The translations under genes were made by a program, and so were the position numbers. Below, in pieces: positions 62,552 to 64,000 of a DNA stretch of 64,000 bases (positions are counted from its first letter, which is position 1; every line of letters begins with the position of its first letter). This DNA is from Linepithema humile (taxonomy: Eukaryota > Arthropoda > Insecta > Hymenoptera > Formicidae): positions 42,190,931-42,254,930 of the forward strand of contig NC_090128.1 of NCBI RefSeq assembly GCF_040581485.1, written 5' to 3'. The notes under the pieces were generated by a model. The model saw only the letters and a list, made by a program, of their open reading frames with translations. It ran no database searches and was not told the origin of the DNA.

Positions 62552-63081
62552 ATAAAATTCGGAACATATTAATAAACAATCGTTACTTATAAAACTAATT
62601 CGGATATTACAATCTTCTTATATTCGTTACATTTAAAAATTGTTTAGAAGGACAACACATCTTGAAAGTCATGCCTCTTCTAATAACACCAATCTTAAGA
62701 TCATCAGGAAGGAAATCATGTTTTACATTAAACATACACGATGTCCTTTTTAAGATTTGAATTGTGGTTGATTGCAATTATTCTAAAACCAGCATGAACC
62801 AATGTCTACTTTTATCTTTATATTACTTGTTATTTATTAAAATTACTAAAAATATTCTTACCTCAATGCATAGCAGTACCGTCATGTTGTGTTTTCGTGT
62901 AAACTTTCTTATTTTAAAAAACTAAGAACCAAAACTATTCGGTGTAACGAGTCAGTTTGCTAAAAATGATATTGGAGGTCCGTGTCGTTTGAGTGGACAT
63001 GGCAAACTAGTTGAATATAATAGAGGATATATTAGAGAACTCGTATGTGAAGGAGATTCGTGGTGGGAGAGTGAGTGATCT

Positions 63082-63768
63082 TTAAGCAGTAAACAAATTG
63101 AGAACTGGCAAATACAAGTTTGGCAGTAACTCAGTATCGTTCTGCTTATTGAGACTCGTTTTTTGCCGTTTTATGTGCAACATCTCGGAAATAAGCCTTT
63201 TGCTATAAGACATTTCCTTGTCTAATATTTCTACATTCTCCCAATCCATTTCATGGTTTTTTTCTAATCTATGACAAGAAATGACAGAAGGGGATCCCGT
63301 TCTTTTATTTATATCCGACTTGTGTTCTTTAATTCTAGTTTTCAATTTTCTCTTTGTTTGTCCCACATAACTAACCTCGCAATCATGACACGTTACCTTA
63401 TATACTACATCACATTGGCTCATGGATTCAATAATGTCTTTCCCTGTTTTTATAAACCTATTAAGTTTATTGTTACACGAAAAGGCTAAATGATGATTGT
63501 ATTTTTTCATGTTCCGTGTGAATTTATCAAAAGTTTCTTTTATATATGGTATCGTAAAATAACCCGTTTTATCATTGCTATTTTTGTTTTTATTACTACA
63601 ATTATTGCTAAATTTTTTAAGTCTTTCGTTAATACTATTAAAAATTAATTCCAATGGATAGCCGTTAATTAAAAGTAGGGAAATCATTTCCTCGATGTTC
63701 TTGTGCCAATATTGTGGGTGTGTTAACTTTACAACTCTGTCAAATAAGCCGTAATATCGTAATATCGT
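63082..63768 (-). pseudogene. PLE C-terminal fragment: GIY-YIG endonuclease
   Basis: The open frame reaches its stop at 63082 and continues upstream past the first ATG (63687) into sequence reading RVVKLTHPQYWHK, so it is a truncated larger protein. The GIY-YIG nuclease domain is intact. VVYKVTCHDCEVSYVGQTKR carries the paired Tyr/Gly motifs and the Cys pair seen in PLE nucleases, and TRIKEHK holds the catalytic-type Arg. ISEML has the metal-binding-type Glu. The region before it (INERLKKFSNN, IPYIKETFDKF) is the usual linker after the PLE reverse transcriptase. The reverse transcriptase core itself is absent. Confidence 0.88.
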
Positions 63769-63841
63769 AAAGCCGTAATATTGTAATATCCGAATTAGTT
63801 TTATAAGTAACGATTGTTTATTAATATGTTCCGAATTTTAT

Positions 63842-63912
63842 AATAACTAACTACTGAAGATGACCACAACCAGATGGTCGAAACGTCTAGATTGACCTAA
63901 ACTTTTGTTATA
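63842..63912 (+). ncRNA. Hammerhead-ribozyme-like motif in the right PLE arm
   Basis: Plus-strand inverted copy of the motif in the left arm: CTGAAGA at 63854-63860, stem II GACC/GGTC, GAA from 63880, ACGT, then C and TAG closing stem I. The extra T between CUGAAGA and stem II is present here too. Because it is in the inverted arm, it is antisense to the endonuclease frame. Confidence 0.6.
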
Positions 63913-64000
63913 ATATATTAATAAATTAAGCACGAAAATCCAGCTTGGGCTCTGTAGCTTGTTGTTAATAATTTACTTATATTTTAAATTAATGTTTTTT

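Larger units (their letters stand above)
62418..63974 (-). mobile_element. Penelope-like element, 5'-truncated, with inverted terminal repeats
   Basis: Two arms of about 195 bp (62418-62613 and 63780-63974) are identical inverted copies as far as I can read. Between them, a minus-strand frame encodes the C-terminal GIY-YIG endonuclease of a PLE. The reverse transcriptase is missing. Terminal repeats in inverted orientation and 5' truncation are known features of Penelope-like elements. Region 62,614-63,081 holds no recognisable coding sequence. A short tandem repeat of GTAATATC units lies at 63,750-63,790. Confidence 0.85.

Noticed and set aside
1..64000. Search by eye for tRNA, rRNA or CRISPR-like arrays
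   Set aside because: No rRNA-like block or spaced direct-repeat array seen. tRNA cloverleafs cannot be excluded without a scan such as tRNAscan-SE.

Overview
The window is nuclear DNA of an insect, most likely a hymenopteran and plausibly an ant. It is AT-rich. Its genes are split by short GT-AG introns, and their products are conserved animal or insect proteins: parkin, parvin, CNOT1, PDH E1-alpha, PDPR and the Toll-pathway adaptor Tube. The mobile DNA is mariner/Tc1, Penelope-like elements (PLEs) and MITEs. Species placement is inference. Gene models were assembled by hand from reading frames and splice sites. For every multi-exon model the exon lengths sum to a multiple of three.

Layout. 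1-5.9 kb: gene-poor, AT-rich. 5.9-7.0 kb (-): four-finger C2H2 zinc-finger gene. 9.0-10.0 kb (+): dead Tc1-like transposase. 10.3-13.2 kb (-): SKAP-like PH-domain adaptor with repeated YDDI/YDDV motifs. 15.0-17.5 kb (-): pyruvate dehydrogenase E1-alpha. 18.4-23.0 kb (-): NSUN7-like putative methyltransferase. 25.3-27.0 kb (-): parvin. 28.0-30.2 kb (+): parkin. 30.6-31.7 kb (+): Tube. 32.2-32.5 kb: a perfect inverted pair of MITEs. 32.9-37.1 kb (+): PDPR, the regulatory subunit of PDH phosphatase. 37.9-48.7 kb (-): CNOT1 in 19 exons. 49.4-51.8 kb: transposon cluster with nested TA-target MITEs and four tandem ~445-bp elements with 3-bp TGA junctions. 52.0-54.2 kb (+): THAP-domain coiled-coil gene. 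58.2-60.4 kb (-): VWC-domain gene. 61.1-62.4 kb (+): mariner with an intact ORF but a changed catalytic residue. 62.4-64.0 kb: truncated PLE with a GIY-YIG endonuclease flanked by ~195-bp inverted terminal repeats.

Functional links. PDH E1-alpha and PDPR, a substrate and a regulator of its reactivating phosphatase, lie 15 kb apart. Parkin (mitophagy) adds a third mitochondrial gene. No operon-like coupling is implied.

Most notable signals. (1) Hammerhead-ribozyme-like motifs occur at four places in PLE terminal sequence; one lies in a CNOT1 intron in the sense orientation. (2) A 149-bp MITE carries a palindromic CRE/ATF site (TGACGTCA) and is present four times, once as a perfect inverted pair and twice just upstream of CNOT1. 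(3) A tandem array of four long-TIR elements sits beside a THAP gene. (4) Both transposases have lost the first catalytic Asp by the same Asp-to-Asn change. (5) The NSUN7-like protein lacks a recognisable catalytic TC cysteine.
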